Positions 48,501-61,696 of a DNA stretch of 64,000 nt are shown here, in pieces (within the stretch, counting starts at the first letter, position 1; each line of letters opens with the position of its first letter). Both the position numbers and the translations under genes were made by a program. The stretch spans positions 434,001 through 498,000 of the forward strand of contig NW_027077451.1 of NCBI RefSeq assembly GCF_963924675.1, in the 5' to 3' direction. The notes below the pieces were generated by a model, which was given only the letters and a program-made list of their open reading frames with translations, was not told where the DNA came from and searched no databases. The DNA is from Phocoena phocoena. Taxonomy: Eukaryota > Chordata > Mammalia > Artiodactyla > Phocoenidae.

Positions 48501-50870
48501 CAGCAGACACCAACTCCCAACTGAGGGCCCACGTCACCAAGGTGATGTGTGCCAGCCAGGCAGGAGTGACCTCACCGCAGAGGGCCTACCTCACAGAAGG
48601 GTGAGGAAACCAGCCAGGATAAGACTCTCACCAGAGGGCCCACATCACCAAGGGGATCGGAACCAGGCAGGAGGGTCCTCACACCAGTGTGGCCACATTA
48701 TAGAAAGGTGAGGAACCCAGAACATGTGGCCTAAAACAGGGGACCCACATCTCCAAGGGGCTAGGAGTGAGGCAAGCAGGAGTATCCTCACAAAACAGAG
48801 CCCACAGAATAAAAGTTGTGAGGAATCCAGCAGTTGGAACCGGCCAGTAGGCCGCCCAGAGCACAGAGTCTATGGGATCCAGGCCACAGCAAACTCACAG
48901 CAGAGGTCCCACATCATGAAACTGTGAGCAACCCAGCGGATGGGACCTCAGAGCAGAAGGCCCACATCCCTATGGGGATGGGAACCTGACAGGAGTGTCC
49001 TCGGCCCACTTCCACGAATCAGAAAATGTGGGAACCCAGCAGTTAGGACCTGAGGCCAGAGGACCCTCATCACCGAGGGGAGGAGGCTCCCAGCAGGCTC
49101 TAACTGCCACCATAAGGCCGATGTCACCAAGGCGGGGTGTGCCAACCAGGCAGGAGTGACCTCAGAGCAGAAAGCCCACCTCACAGAAGTGTGAGGAACC
49201 CAACAAGGATCAGACTGTCACCAGAGGGCCAACATCACCAAGGGAATGGGAACCAGGCAGGAGTGTCCTCACACCAGTGGGGCTACATCACCATAATTTG
49301 AGGGACCCAGCACACGTGGCCTCAAACCTGAGGACACACATCACCAAGGGGCTGGGAGTGAGGCAGGCCAGAGGATCCTCAAAACAGAGGGACCATAGAA
49401 TAAAAAAGGTGAGGAATCCCACAGTTGGAACCTCCGGCAGGCAGCCAGGAGCAGCGAGGCTATGGGATCTAGGCAGGAGTGAACTCACACCAGAGGGCCC
49501 TCATCATGAAACTGTGAGCAACACAGCCGTTGGGACCTCAGAGCAGAAGGCTCACATCCCCATGGGGATGGGAACCTGGCAGGAGTGTCCTTGCACCACT
49601 TAGCACGAATCAGAAAATGTGGGAACCCAGCAGTTAGGGCCTGAGGCCAGAGGGCCCTCATCACTGAGGGGAGGAGGCTCCCAGCAGGCTCCAACTGCCA
49701 CCATATGGCCGACGTTGCCAAGGCGGGGTGTGCCAGCCAGGCAGGAGTGAGCTCAGAGCAGAGGGCCCACCTCACAGAAGGGTGAGGAACCTAACCAGGA
49801 TCAGACTCTCACCAGAGGGCCAACATCACCAAGGTGATGGGAACCAGGCAAGAGTGTCCTAACAGCAGTGGGGCCAACATCACCAAGGGAATGGGAACCA
49901 GGCAAGAGTGTCCTCACACCAGTGTGGCCACATTATAGAAAGGTGAGGAACACAGCACATGTGGCCTCAAACAAGGGGACACACATCACGAAGGGGCTGG
50001 GAGTGAGGCATGCAGGAGGAGACGCACAACCGAGGGCCCATAGAATAAAAAAGGTGAGGAATCGAGAAGTTGGAAACTCCAAGCTGGAGGCCCAGAGCAC
50101 TGACACTATGGGATACAGGCCAGAGTGAACACACAGCAAAGGGCCCACATCATGAAACTGTGAGCAACCCAGCAGTTGGGACCACAGAACAGAAGTCCCA
50201 CATGCCCATGGGGATGGGAACCTGGCAGGAGTGACTCGCACCACTGGGCACACATCAGAAAATGTGTGGAGCCCAGCACTTAGGGCCTGACACCAGAAGG
50301 CCCTCATCACTGAGGGGAGGAGGCCCCAGCACACTCCAACTGCCACCAGAGGGTCCACATCGCCAAGGCGACGTGCACCAGCCAGGCAGGATTGACCTCA
50401 CAGCAGAGGGCCCACATCATGAAAGTGTGAGCAACCCAGCCGTTAGGACCTCAGAACAGAAGGCCCACACGCTCATGAGGATGGGAACCTGGCAGGAGTG
50501 CCCTCGTACCACTTAGCACGTATCAGAAAATGTGGGAACCCCGCCATTAGGGTCTGACGCCAGAGGGCCTCATCACCGCAGGAAGGAGGCTCCCAGCAGG
50601 CTCCAACTGCCACCAGGGTGCCGAAGTCAACAAGGCGGGTTGTGCCAGCCAGGCAGGAGTGACCTCAGAGAAGAGGGCTCACCTCACGGATGTGTGAGGA
50701 ACCCAACCAGGATCAGAGTCTCACCAGAGGGCTCACATCACCAAGGGGATGGGAACCAGGCAGGAGTGTCCACACACCAGTGGGGCCACATCATCAAAAG
50801 ATGAGGAACCCATCACATATGGCCTCAAACCTGAGGACATACATCACCATGTGGCTGGGAGTGAGGCAGG
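45509..50870 (+). repeat. 54-bp/592-bp minisatellite (copy 3)
   Basis: Same structure as copies 1 and 2. Private substitutions include ggacctcagagcagaaggctcac near 49,535, where copies 1 and 2 read ggaccccagagcagaaggctctc. Confidence 0.92.
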
Positions 50871-51603
50871 TATCTGGAGGGGCACATTTAACTCTAATTT
50901 CCCACCAGGAAGAGGAATTAACCAAAGGCTCAGAGTGCCGTGCTGGACCCTGATTATGGCCTGAAGCAAACCTGCAGTTTTGTGGCCAGCTTACAAGGAA
51001 GCGAGTTAAGAAAGGAGCTCAGGGGCACTGTAATTCACAAACCTGCAGAGATAAATGACAGCTATTGGCAAAAATATATCGAAGTAAGTCTGCAAAGAGG
51101 ACTTGAAAACGAGGCAGAATTGCAGGAATCATATTTCAAGAGGTAGATTGGAATTGCATTTAAAGCATATGAAAAGCGGCAGATCTTTGACAGTGATGCA
51201 CATGGACAAAAAGTGCGTATACATTTTTCCTGAATATATTCAGGAAAAAACGCATATGAACATTTTGGCCAACCAAGCACTCCAGCAATGGAAATCCACA
51301 CTACAATGAAGTCACATTTCCCATTCGTCAAAAAGGCCATCTGAATAAAGTGTAAAAACCAGAAACACAGGACAGGCCATGGAGAACAGGGAGCCGTGTT
51401 ATGCTGATGGGCGGGATGTAAATTGCCAACAGACACTCTGGAGATGTTCATGGTGTATCCTGAAACATCTAAAAAACAAAGCTACAGAGCCTAGGGCACT
51501 TCCACTTTTGGCCCTATAGCTTAGGAAAATTAAAATCAACAAGACACAGCCAACACAAAATTTAGGGCTGCTGTGTTTACAAGAACCTCGAGTCCAGTAC
51601 AAA
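50871..51603 (+). repeat. Satellite monomer m3, right part (copy 3)
   Basis: Counterpart of 10908-11640. Confidence 0.85.
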
Positions 51604-51993
51604 TTAAATATCCCAGAAAGAAAAAAATGGATAAAGAAGTTGTGCTACTTACGTACAACGGAATATCACTCAGCAGTGAAATCAATGTCATCAGGCCTGT
51701 AGCAGCAAATTGAGTGGATTTAATTATGATGATTCTAAGAGAAATATATCACACAAAGAAAGATAATTATCATAAGATATCACTAATAGAGGGAGTGTAA
51801 ACTTGGCTACACATAAACTGAATTACAAAACCGAACAGAGTCTCACATTTAGATAAAAACCTTATGCTTGCTTAAGGGGAAAGTTGAGTTGGGCTGCTGT
51901 ATAAAAACAGATTGAAATTAGCACACATACCATTCCATAAGCCAAATACGTAATAAACAAGACCTACTCTTTGCTCAACGAAATAGACTCATC
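51604..51993 (+). repeat. Satellite monomer m4, left part (copy 3)
   Basis: Counterpart of 11641-12030. Confidence 0.8.
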
Positions 51994-52728
51994 CATGGTG
52001 TATCACCTCACACCTATTAGAATGGGCATCATCAGAAAATCTACAAACAACAAATGCTGGAAACGGTGTGGAGATAAGGAATCCTCTTCCACTATTGTTG
52101 GGAACGTAAATTGATACAGTCACTGTGGAGAACATTATGGAGTTTCTTATAAAACTAAGAATAGAATTACCATATGATACAGCAATCCCTCTACTGGGCA
52201 TATACCCAGACAAAACCATAAATCAAAAAGAGACATTCACCACAATGTTCATTGCATCACTATTTACACTATCCAGGAAATGGAAGCAACCTAAATGCCC
52301 ACAGACAGACGAATGCATAAAGATGTGGTACATATATAAAATGGAATATTACTAAGCCATAAAAAGGAATGAAATTGGGACATTTGTAGAGACGTTGATG
52401 GATCTAGAGACTGTCATACAGAGTGAAGTAAGTCAGAAAGAGAAAAACAAATCTTGTATATTAATGCATATATGTGGAACCTAGAAAAATTGTACAGATG
52501 AACCGTTTTGCAAGGCAGAAATAGAGCAATACATGTATACAACAAACGTATGGACAACAAGGGGGGAAAGCTGTTGGGGATGGTAGTAGGAGGAGTTGAG
52601 ATATTGGGATTGGTATGTATACATTTATATGTATAAAGTAGATAACCAAAAACAACCTGCTGTATAAAAATATAAAATTAAATTCAAAATAAAAAAATAA
52701 AATTAAAAAAAGTAAAACAGAAAAATAT
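51994..52728 (+). mobile_element. L1b fragment (copy 3)
   Basis: Counterpart of 12031-12765, with the same tail length as copy 1. ORF2 remnant at 52125-52355. Confidence 0.9.
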
Positions 52729-54248
52729 TCTTCCCTTCACATACATGTATTTATATGAATAAATTATTTCCATGCTTATATCTGTAAATACACAAAAGAG
52801 GAATAAAATCTACCTTGAACCAAAAACGAAAAAAAGATAAAAAAGAACAGAACCCACCAGTTACACAGAGGAAAACCGTTTCAGGGCACTTGCTCCAATT
52901 GCAAACAATTCTGAAGTTGGTCAGTGGTGGGGAATCATCTCCCATTCAGTCAGCATGCTCCTCGCAACAAGCGTCCTCACTGCAAAGCTGGTGGACCGTG
53001 CCGAGGTATCTGTGAGTAAACGTGGGCCGAGCCCCAGGCCAGCTGCTGCTGAAATGTTCCCACCCTTCCAAGGCTAAACACCTGAATATGTACAAGGACT
53101 TGAAAACCTAGAGGAAGGGCCATGGAGCCACATGAGGGACAGCATGCCAGCCGACTTGGTGCCTGCAGGCCAGCCAGGATGGTCCTGGCCCTGGGTGCTC
53201 TTCTGGAAGCTCTCCATTTCCCTGCCTGAGATACCCCTGCTGTCCCGGCCCCCACTGCTTTCTTCCTTCCTCACCTGTGCCCAGGGAGAAATTCCAGCGG
53301 CAGGTGTGGGTGACACATCCTCTTCTTTAGCAGGTAGCATCTTGGCAACTGCTGCAGAAAGTCCAGCAGAGCCCCACTCACACTGGGACACCCACAAAGC
53401 CGTGGCCTCTCACTCCCTCCCACCAGCCCAGCCCCGAGACTGCTGACAGGGCAGAGAAAATGGCGTCAGGCACAGCTGCAGGGGCTCTTGCTGCCTGGAG
53501 CGGTGTTTATATTGATCTCAACCCAGGCACACCTGGGGAGGGCTGGCCGGCACGGTCAGGCTTCCCAAGCCAGCCAATAATCACCCCTCAGGGGCTCACA
53601 GTTGCTGAAAATGGAACTTGCTGAATTGGCCAGGTCCAAGGAACAGGTGTGGGCTCCTGAGAGTCAGGATAGACAAGGGGCTGCAGCTCTGGCTTGTTTT
53701 CTAATTATATTATCTGGCCCATGAGTGGGAGACAACTTCAAGAAAACCCTCTCCTAATGAGAGGAACCCAGGAGTCAGGGAGAGGAGGGGTGGGTGGTGG
53801 TTGGAGACAGAGGCCTGGTGCCCCGGGTGCAGTGGAAGTCTCTGGAAGACCAGGTGGAGGAGGCCGCACAGAGTGATGCCCAGGGTCACAGACCTGTCAG
53901 AGCTGCTGTTTGTTAGTTCAAGTCCTGCTCTGAGGTGCTCTGTGTCAGATCTGAGCGACAGGTGAGCTGGGAGTGCTCTGCAATGAGGGCTATGTGCACG
54001 GTTCCTGTGTGCCCAGCCCTGCCAAGGTACCTGCAAGGGTAGCTCTGTATCCTGGGAGGGGCCTGACCACGGGAGCCCCATGGACTGCAGAGGACCTGCC
54101 CAGGGAATCCCATATCCTGGGAGGGGCCTGAACACGAGAGCCCCGTGGGCTGGGGTGGGGGTAGGGTACCTGCCCAGGTGAGCTCCATATCCTGGGATTG
54201 GCCTGACCTCGAGAGCCCCATGGGCTGCTGGAGTCCTGGTAAAGGATG
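52729..54248. other. Single-copy-like GC-rich segment (copy 3)
   Basis: Counterpart of 12766-14285. No recognised gene. Confidence 0.6.
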
Positions 54249-54252
54249 TCAG

Positions 54253-56513
54253 GACAGTCAGTGAAGCCACTGAGGATATACCTCCAGTAGTTCCTAAATC
54301 CTACACCCTGCTGGTCATTCTACCAACCACCAGGACTTGGTATTCTGTATTAGTCTTCACTGATGCCTTCTTTTGTATTCCATTAGTCCCAGAGTCACAA
54401 GAAATTTTGGCTTGTGAGTGACAGGACTCAACATACAACTAAAACAATACTTCCAGGCTGTCTTGCCCCAAGGGTTCAAAAACTCCCACACCATCTTTGG
54501 GGAAAGCTCAGCTAAAGACCTAAAAGTTCTACCTCTGGAAAAGGAAACACTCCTTCAATATTCAGACGACATTCTGATCGCCAGCCCTACTAAGGAGGCC
54601 TCAGAACTACCAAGCCAATAAAGGATAGAAGTTGTCCACGAAAAAGCTCAAGTATCACAGACTACGGTGACCTGCCTGGGCTTCATTCTCACAGAAGGTC
54701 GGAGAAGCCCATCCCAGGAAAGGGAAGAAACAATTTACAGCCTTACCCCTTTCTGAAACTAGAAGACAGCTTAGGGGTTCCTGGGGAAGCCAGGGTTTCC
54801 TGCCTCTGGATCCCTAACTACAGTCTACTAGCTGGGCCTCTATATGAAACACTGAAAGGAAAAGATGATGATCCTTTTGAATAGAATCCAGAAGTGGCCT
54901 TTCAAGAATGGAAAGAGCAGTCAATTCAGACCCTTGCCCTGGAACTCCCTAATTTAGCTAAACCCTTTGACCTTTACATTCCTGGTGAAAGGTGAATCGC
55001 CATTGGAGTATTAGTGCAAAAACTGGGACCACTTGAAATGGAACAATGCAAGAATGCCATCCAGGTAGGATAAACTATGGTCACCAAGGGGCTTGGCCCA
55101 CCGCCACATCTGGCCAAGATACTGGTGGTATCTGAAAACCTGGAAATCAGCAGCCCAAAAGGCCACCTCCCTTCTAAGGGAAACGGACCCCACGTGGTGA
55201 TCCTAACCCCCAACCATGCCCTGAAGTTGCAGGGTTTGCTCCGTGGGCACACTGACCTCGATTGAGGAGGCCCTCCAACTCCAACCTCCAGAGAGATAAC
55301 CGGGGGCAACGGGGCACCATGACGACCCGTGTGACCATCACTTGACCTGGAGTTTCTCTCATAAAACAACAAGAGTGTGTCCCAAAAGAGTAGACTACTG
55401 CTTGCAGTACTTACTGTACCCAGAGGGGAGCTAATAATCTTGGCGGGGGAACCGTATATCATGCTGTCACCATAGAAAAGCCTACAGACACCCTGATGAT
55501 GGTGGCCAATAAGACCGGCTGGACTCCTGTTTACTTCCAAAGGCTCTTGACTCAGTGACCATCATGATCCTTCATCACCACTGACCCTGGACTGTCTGGG
55601 AGCTGAGCGGGCAGGATCCTGACACCTGGTGCTGTTTTTACGTTAATTCAGGGGCCTAATGGAAGAAAGCGCAGACTGTTGGTCAGAGCATCTAGGCTGG
55701 CAGAAACGGTCAGTCAGAGCATCTAGGCTGGCAGAAACGGTCAGCCTAAGGTGGCCGAACAAATGTGGGGCGGAGTGAAACTGGACCTCACAGCGCCACT
55801 GCACATCTCCTTTCTGGACCCTTAAAGGTCATTAGAATCTATAACACTTCCAATACTGGTGCTCAGGTGGACGAGCAGGGAGGCAGGAGGCCTGGGGACA
55901 ATCAACGTCACCTGGAGGCTGCTGGGGAGAAGTTCTGACCCTCGCCCACGGGTATGAAGCCTCCTAACTCAGCACTCAGCAGTTACAGAAGAAGGGTCTG
56001 CACCCGCAGCACTCCAAGAATGAGGAAAGGGACAAAAGGCAGAAGAGAAGTTTGTCCCAGGCAAAGCCCCTTAAAAATGCCTGGGAGATAAAAATAGAAT
56101 CTGGGCAATAAAATAAAGTCTAACCATTTTTATCCTTTGTGCTTTGTCTAATTTCAGGTGCTCCTAGTGTCCCGCATACAGAGGTTCCACACCCGGCACT
56201 TCAGACCAGATTTCCTAGAGCAGAATGTCTCGATGACACTTCAGCTCCTGGGGCCCAGTTCAGACTCCGTGACATAGAGCCTGAGCTGCAGCCAACCAGG
56301 TCCTCGAGAGCTCAGCCCCCTCCCTCCCAGTGACTCTGACAGGATCTCTACACAGCAGCCCAGCCCACAGCCCACAGGGTAGCACCTCTCCATTCTCTGA
56401 TCAAAATATAAAGTTTCCTTTGCTTTTGAACCAAACTCAGTCTCGATCTATTGGCTCCAATGACACTGGGCAGGGGGACACTTGTTGGCGTCCACTCTGG
56501 AGGATCAGTAACA
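54253..56513 (+). mobile_element. Decayed endogenous retrovirus (copy 3)
   Basis: Same breaks as copies 1 and 2. YSDD lies at ~54559-54570, the 31-bp duplication at 55682-55744 and the LTR-like end to ~56,511. Confidence 0.8.
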
Positions 56514-56841
56514 GAAATTGAGAACATTGTAACTTCAATGAACAGATGTGTGAGCCAAACTGTAATTAACATAGAACAGTGTATAAGGCTCGGGTAAAAT
56601 AAGATGTTTCTAACACTTCCATTTGATATTTCCATCACTTTCTTATAAGCAAGTTCAGTGAAAAGGTTTGTCTTCTTTGTCAGGTCAATATTAGAGAAAC
56701 AAAGTGATTTCTTTCCAAGGATGTACATCTAATAATCTTGGTTAAAGCTTCAATCTTGTTTTAAATGCTTTTGCATTGAAAATGATACCTCTCTTTCAGC
56801 TCCCCCATTTCTGAGAAGCATAAAATCTTATAATTTATTAT

Positions 56842-57011
56842 TACCAAAGGGAAATGGTAGGAGGAGGGATAAATTAACAGTTTGGGATTAACACATACAC
56901 ACTGCTATGTATGAAATCATCAGCAAGGAACTACTGTATAGCACAGGGAACTACACTCAATATTTTGCAATAACCTATAAGGGGAAATGATCTGAAAAAG
57001 AATAGATATTT
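56842..57011 (+). mobile_element. L1c 3'UTR fragment (copy 3)
   Basis: Counterpart of 16879-17048. Confidence 0.8.
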
Positions 57012-57062
57012 TTATTGACATCATCCATCAATGACAGTAAAAATGGAATCTAAGGGAAGACA

Positions 57063-58208
57063 GTGGTGAGTGCTTCTGACCCTGAAGACTTCAATCATCT
57101 AAAGTTTGGACTCTGCCTACTTCCCAAGGCCCTTAATGAACATATGTGTAGCCGTAGCTTAAAAAATTCCCCAGTTTGGGTTGCGGAGAGACACTGATAT
57201 TTAAAATCCCCTGGTGTTCTCCTCACATGAATGGGACCCTTCCTACACCTAAAACATGCCTGTCACACCCAGAGGATGGTATACCATCTGATCGGGAAAA
57301 GTTTGGAAAAGGCATCTCATCTCCTCATCTCTTGGTGCTAGGGTTCACCACTCCAGCGTCTTTACTAACAGTCTCCCCACTTGGAGATGTCAGCACTGTC
57401 AACATCCTGTTGCATACAGTTTGGAATTTGTCCAGAGGATGAAGCAGAAGGAGGAGGAACAATGAGAGACAAGTCCTAGGTGTTCGGACAGGCACATGCC
57501 ACTCTAATTTCCAATCAGGAAGACGAATTGACCAAAGGCTAGGGTTGCCCATGGAAACAGAATAGGGCTTGAGGAATCCTGATGCTTTGTGGCCAGTTCC
57601 CATAAACACAAGTTGGAAAATGGAACTCAGGGGCACTAAAATTCACGAAACTGCAGAATTGAAAATATCTATCACTGAAAAATGTCTTGAGGAAAGTCAG
57701 AGAAAAGGACTTGTAAGCAACGGAGAATGGCAGGAAAGGGATTGGAAGAGGTAGAAAGGACTCGCCATTAAGCACAAGAAAAGGGGCTGAACATTGCCAA
57801 CATTGCAGTTGGCCAAAAAGGGTGTATGCGTCTTTTTCTGTATATATTCAAGAAAAGGGCATACACTTTTTTAGCCTACCAAACAGGTGGGCACTGGAAA
57901 TCAATACTACAAAACATATCACTTTGCATCAGTCAGAAGAGCCGTCCTCATAAAGTGTAAACACCAGAAATGCAGGACAGGGCAAGGAGAAAAGGGAGCC
58001 CTGTGAGTCTTATAGTGGAAATGTATATTGCCAACGGTCACTCTGGATAAGTCTATTGTGTTTACTAAAGCATCTAAAAAATGAGCTACCGAGCACAGGG
58101 CACTTGCACTCATGGACGTATATCTTGGGAAAAACAAAAATCGAGAGGACACAGGCACCCCAATGTTTACCACCTCTCTGTTTAAAAGATCCTCGACTAG
58201 GATATAAC
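57063..58208 (+). repeat. Satellite monomer m4, right part (copy 3)
   Basis: Counterpart of 17100-18245; left boundary approximate. Confidence 0.75.
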
Positions 58209-59946
58209 TTAAAGTATCTGCAGAGAAAAAACGGACAGAGATGTGGTGCTTATGGAGAGTGGAATATTACTCAGCCTGGAAATCAATGAAATACGGCCAG
58301 TTATAACAACTCAAGAGGAGTTACGTGTGATCATTCGAAGTCACATAATTCAAAAAGAAAAAGACATAAGATATCACTAATACATGGAATGTTAACATGG
58401 CTACACATGAACTGAATTACAAAAGAGAAGAGGGTTTCAAATTAAGAAAACCAACTTATGCTTCCTTAAGGGGAAAGGTGAGTTGGGGTGCTGCATAAAA
58501 CCAGAGATTGAAATTAGCACAGATACCATTCCATAAGCCAAATATGTAATAGTCAAGACCTACTCCTTGCTCAATGAAATGGACTCCACACGCCATATTC
58601 AAGGCCTAAGAATATACCGGATTAGTAAGAATCTTAAAACCCATGGACTTATATGTCTCCGTAACAGAATCAAGCGCGTGTACAGGGGCATAAACGAAGC
58701 AGTGAAAATCCGATAAATCCCATTATTAAAATAAATTACAAAAACAAAACACAATGACAGTGAAATAGGAAGCAATTCTTAAATAATTCACTCAGGGCAT
58801 GTGATGCAACCTGGATTTACCACATCTACACCCAGAGCTGGTTGAGACATAAGGCTGGACACTTCAGGCTGATAGCATTGGTGAGTTTCGGTGAACAAAT
58901 GCAGATCCTTTGAAGTCATACTGCATGGTACCCATTCCAAGGGTCCCAACTCTCCAGTTTCAAGGGATTCTTTCTTCAGCTAAAACATGCGTGGGAAACG
59001 GCGAGTATGGTCCACCGTGTGATTAGGAAACGACTTAAAATGCATCTCAGTTTTCGTATCCTGGTCCTCGGGTTCACCATTCCAGACGGTTTACTAACAC
59101 TCTCCCCGCTTGGAGAGTCAGTGCCTTTAACCTCCTCTTTGGCACAGCTTGCAATTTCTGTGCAAGATGAACAGGAATAGGGAGAACCAATGAGAGACTA
59201 GCTATAGGTGTCTGCACGGGCAAATGTAACGCTCATTGCCCACCAGGAAGAACAATTAAACAAAGGCTCAGTGTGCCCTGCTGGAAACAGATTAGGGCCT
59301 GAAGCAATCCTGCGGTTTTGTGCCCAGCTCACAAGAAAGCGAGTTGAAGAAAGGAGCTCAGGGGCACTGTAATTCACAAACCTGCAGAGTTATAAATGAC
59401 AGCTATCTTCCAAAAGTATATTGAAGTAAGCCTGCGAAGGGGACTTGAAAGCAGGGCAGAATTTCAGGAAAACGATTGCAGGGGGTAGACTGGAATTGCC
59501 CAGAAAGCATAGGAAAAGAGGCACAAGGTCGACAATGATGCACTTGGCCAAAAAGGGCTTGAGCGTTTTTTCCTGAATATATTCAGGAAAAAACGCATAC
59601 GCCCTTTTTGGCCAACAGAGCAAGCCTGTAAAGGAAATCTGCACTACAATGAAATCTCACTGCCCCCCGGGCAAAAGGGCCATCTGAAAAAAGTGTAAAA
59701 TCCAGAAAGGTAGGACAGGATATGGAGAACAGGGAGCCTTGTTATGCTGATTGGCAGGATGTAAATTGTGAACAGCCACCCTGGAGAAGTGTATGGTGTT
59801 TCCTGAAACACGTAAGAAATAAAGCAACACAGCCTATGGCAATTGCACTTATGGTCCTATTCCTTAGGGAAATTAAAATGAAAAACAGAGAGCCACCCCA
59901 AAGTTTGGGACGGCTGTGTTCCCAAGAAGCTCGTCTACAGTACCAG
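58209..59946 (+). repeat. Recombinant satellite monomer: m5 left, plain monomer right
   Basis: Up to ~59,205 it carries m5 markers (actagctatagg). From ~59,229 it carries markers of the plain downstream monomers (atgtaacgctcattgcccac, where m5 has atgtaaggctcatttcccac), and the palindrome at 59544-59615 is of the plain type. The switch lies in a window of ~25 bp around tgtctgcacgggcaaat. Confidence 0.8.
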
Positions 59947-61696
59947 GTAAATATCCCAGAAAGCAAAAAATGGATAAAGAAGTTGTGGCACGTACGTGCA
60001 ATGCAGTATCACTCAGCAATGAAATCTGTGTCATCAGGACCGTAGCGGCATAGTGAGTGGATGCAGGTACGGTGATTCTACGTGAACTACGTCACACAGA
60101 AAAAGAAACATCATAAGATATCACTAATACACGGAATGTAAACTTGACTACACATGTACTGAATTACAAAACAGAACAGGGTCTCAAATTTAGAAAACCA
60201 ACTAGTGCTTGCTTATGGGGAAAGGTGCCTTGGGCTGTTGCATAAACCAGAGACTGAAATTAGCATAGATAACTTTCCATAAGCCAAATATGTAATAGAC
60301 AAGACCTACTCCTTGCTCAACGAAATGGACCCAACACCACATATTCAACGCCTAGGAATATACCTGACTAGGAAGAATCTTAAAACCCATGGATATATAT
60401 GTCTCCGTAAGAGAATCAAGCGTGTGTACAGCGGCCGAAACGCAGCAGTGAAAATCCGATAAATCCCATTATCAAAATAACTTTCGAAAACAAAACACAA
60501 AGACAGTGAAATAGAGAGCAATTCTTAAATAATTCACTCAGGGCATGTGATGCAACCGGGATTGACCACATCTACACCCAGAGCTGGTTGAGTCATAAGG
60601 CTGGACACTTCAGGCTGATAGCATTGGTGAGTTTCGGTGAGCAAATGTAGACCCTTTGAAGTCATACTGCATGGTACCCATTCCATGGGTCCCAACTCTC
60701 CAGGTTCAAGGGATTCTTCCTCCAGCTAAAACATGCATGGGAAACCCAGAGTATTGTCCACCGTGTGATTGGGAAACGATTTAAAATGCATCTCAGTTTT
60801 CGTATCCTGGTCCTCGGGTTCACCATTCCAGATGCTTTACTAACACTCTCCCCGCTTGGAGAGTCAGTGGCTTTAACCTCCTCTTTGGCACAGCTTGCAA
60901 TTTCTGTGCAAGATGAACAGGAATAGGGAGAACCAATGAGAGACTAGCTGTAGGTGTCTGCACGGGCAAATGTAACGCTCATTGCCCACCAGGAAGAGGA
61001 ATTAAACAAAGGCTCAGTGTGCCCTGCTGGAAACAGATTAGGGCCTGAAGCAATCCTGCGGTTTTGTGCCCAGCTCACAAGAAAGCGAGTTGAAGAAAGG
61101 AGCTCAGGGGCACTGTAATTCACAAACGTGCAGAGATATAAATGACAGCTATCCTCCAAAAATATATTGAAGTAAGCCTGCGAAGGGGACTTGAAAACGG
61201 GGCAGAATTTCAGGAAAACGATTGCAGGGGGTAGAATGGAATTGCCCTGAAAGCATAGGAAAAGAGGCAGAACGTCGACCATGATGCACTTGGCCAAAAA
61301 GAGCGTATGCGTTTTTTCCTGAATATATTCAGGAAAAAACGCATACGCCCTTTTTGGCCAACCAAGCAAGCCTGTAAGGAAATCTGCCCTACAATGAAAT
61401 CTCACTGCCCCCCCCCCCGGGCAAAAGGGCCATCTGAAAAAAGTGTAAAATCCAGAAAGGTAGGACAGGATATGGAGAACAGGAAGCCTTGTTATGCTGA
61501 TTGGCAGGATGTAAATTGCCAGCAGCCACCCTGGAGAAGTGTATGGTGTTTCCTGAAACACGTAAGAAACAAAGCAACACAGCCTATGGCACTTCCACTT
61601 ATGGTCCTATAGCTTACGGAAATTAAAATCAAAAACAGACAGCCACCCCAATATTTGGGATGGCTGTGTTCACAAGAAGCTCTTCTACAGTACCAG
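59947..61696 (+). repeat. Plain satellite monomer, 1750 bp
   Basis: Full monomer with palindrome at 61290-61361 (one arm mismatch, gagcg for gggcg). It has an 11-C run at 61408-61418, where most monomers have about 6 C. A 205-codon antisense frame (60944-61561) arises here, helped by the C-run length, and is not a gene. Confidence 0.92.

Larger units (their letters stand above)
39966..59946. repeat. 19.98-kb macrosatellite unit, copy 3
   Basis: Same order as copies 1 and 2, offset +39965 from copy 1, falling to +39963 after loss of one CT pair near 44,737. The macro pattern holds to about 59,205. After about 59,229 the last monomer matches the plain downstream monomers rather than the m5 of copies 1 and 2, so this copy is a recombinant at its right end. 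Confidence 0.9.

Noticed and set aside
1..59946. Triple assembly duplication of one 20-kb sequence
   Set aside because: The copies differ by private substitutions and indels (an A loss near 32,720, a CT loss near 44,737, different m1 and m5 palindromes), which argues for real copies. A collapsed or wrongly joined array cannot be fully excluded without reads.
60944..61561. Longest open reading frame in the window (205 codons, minus strand)
   Set aside because: It runs antisense through a satellite monomer and its palindrome. Related frames in other monomers are broken at different places, and no protein domain is visible.
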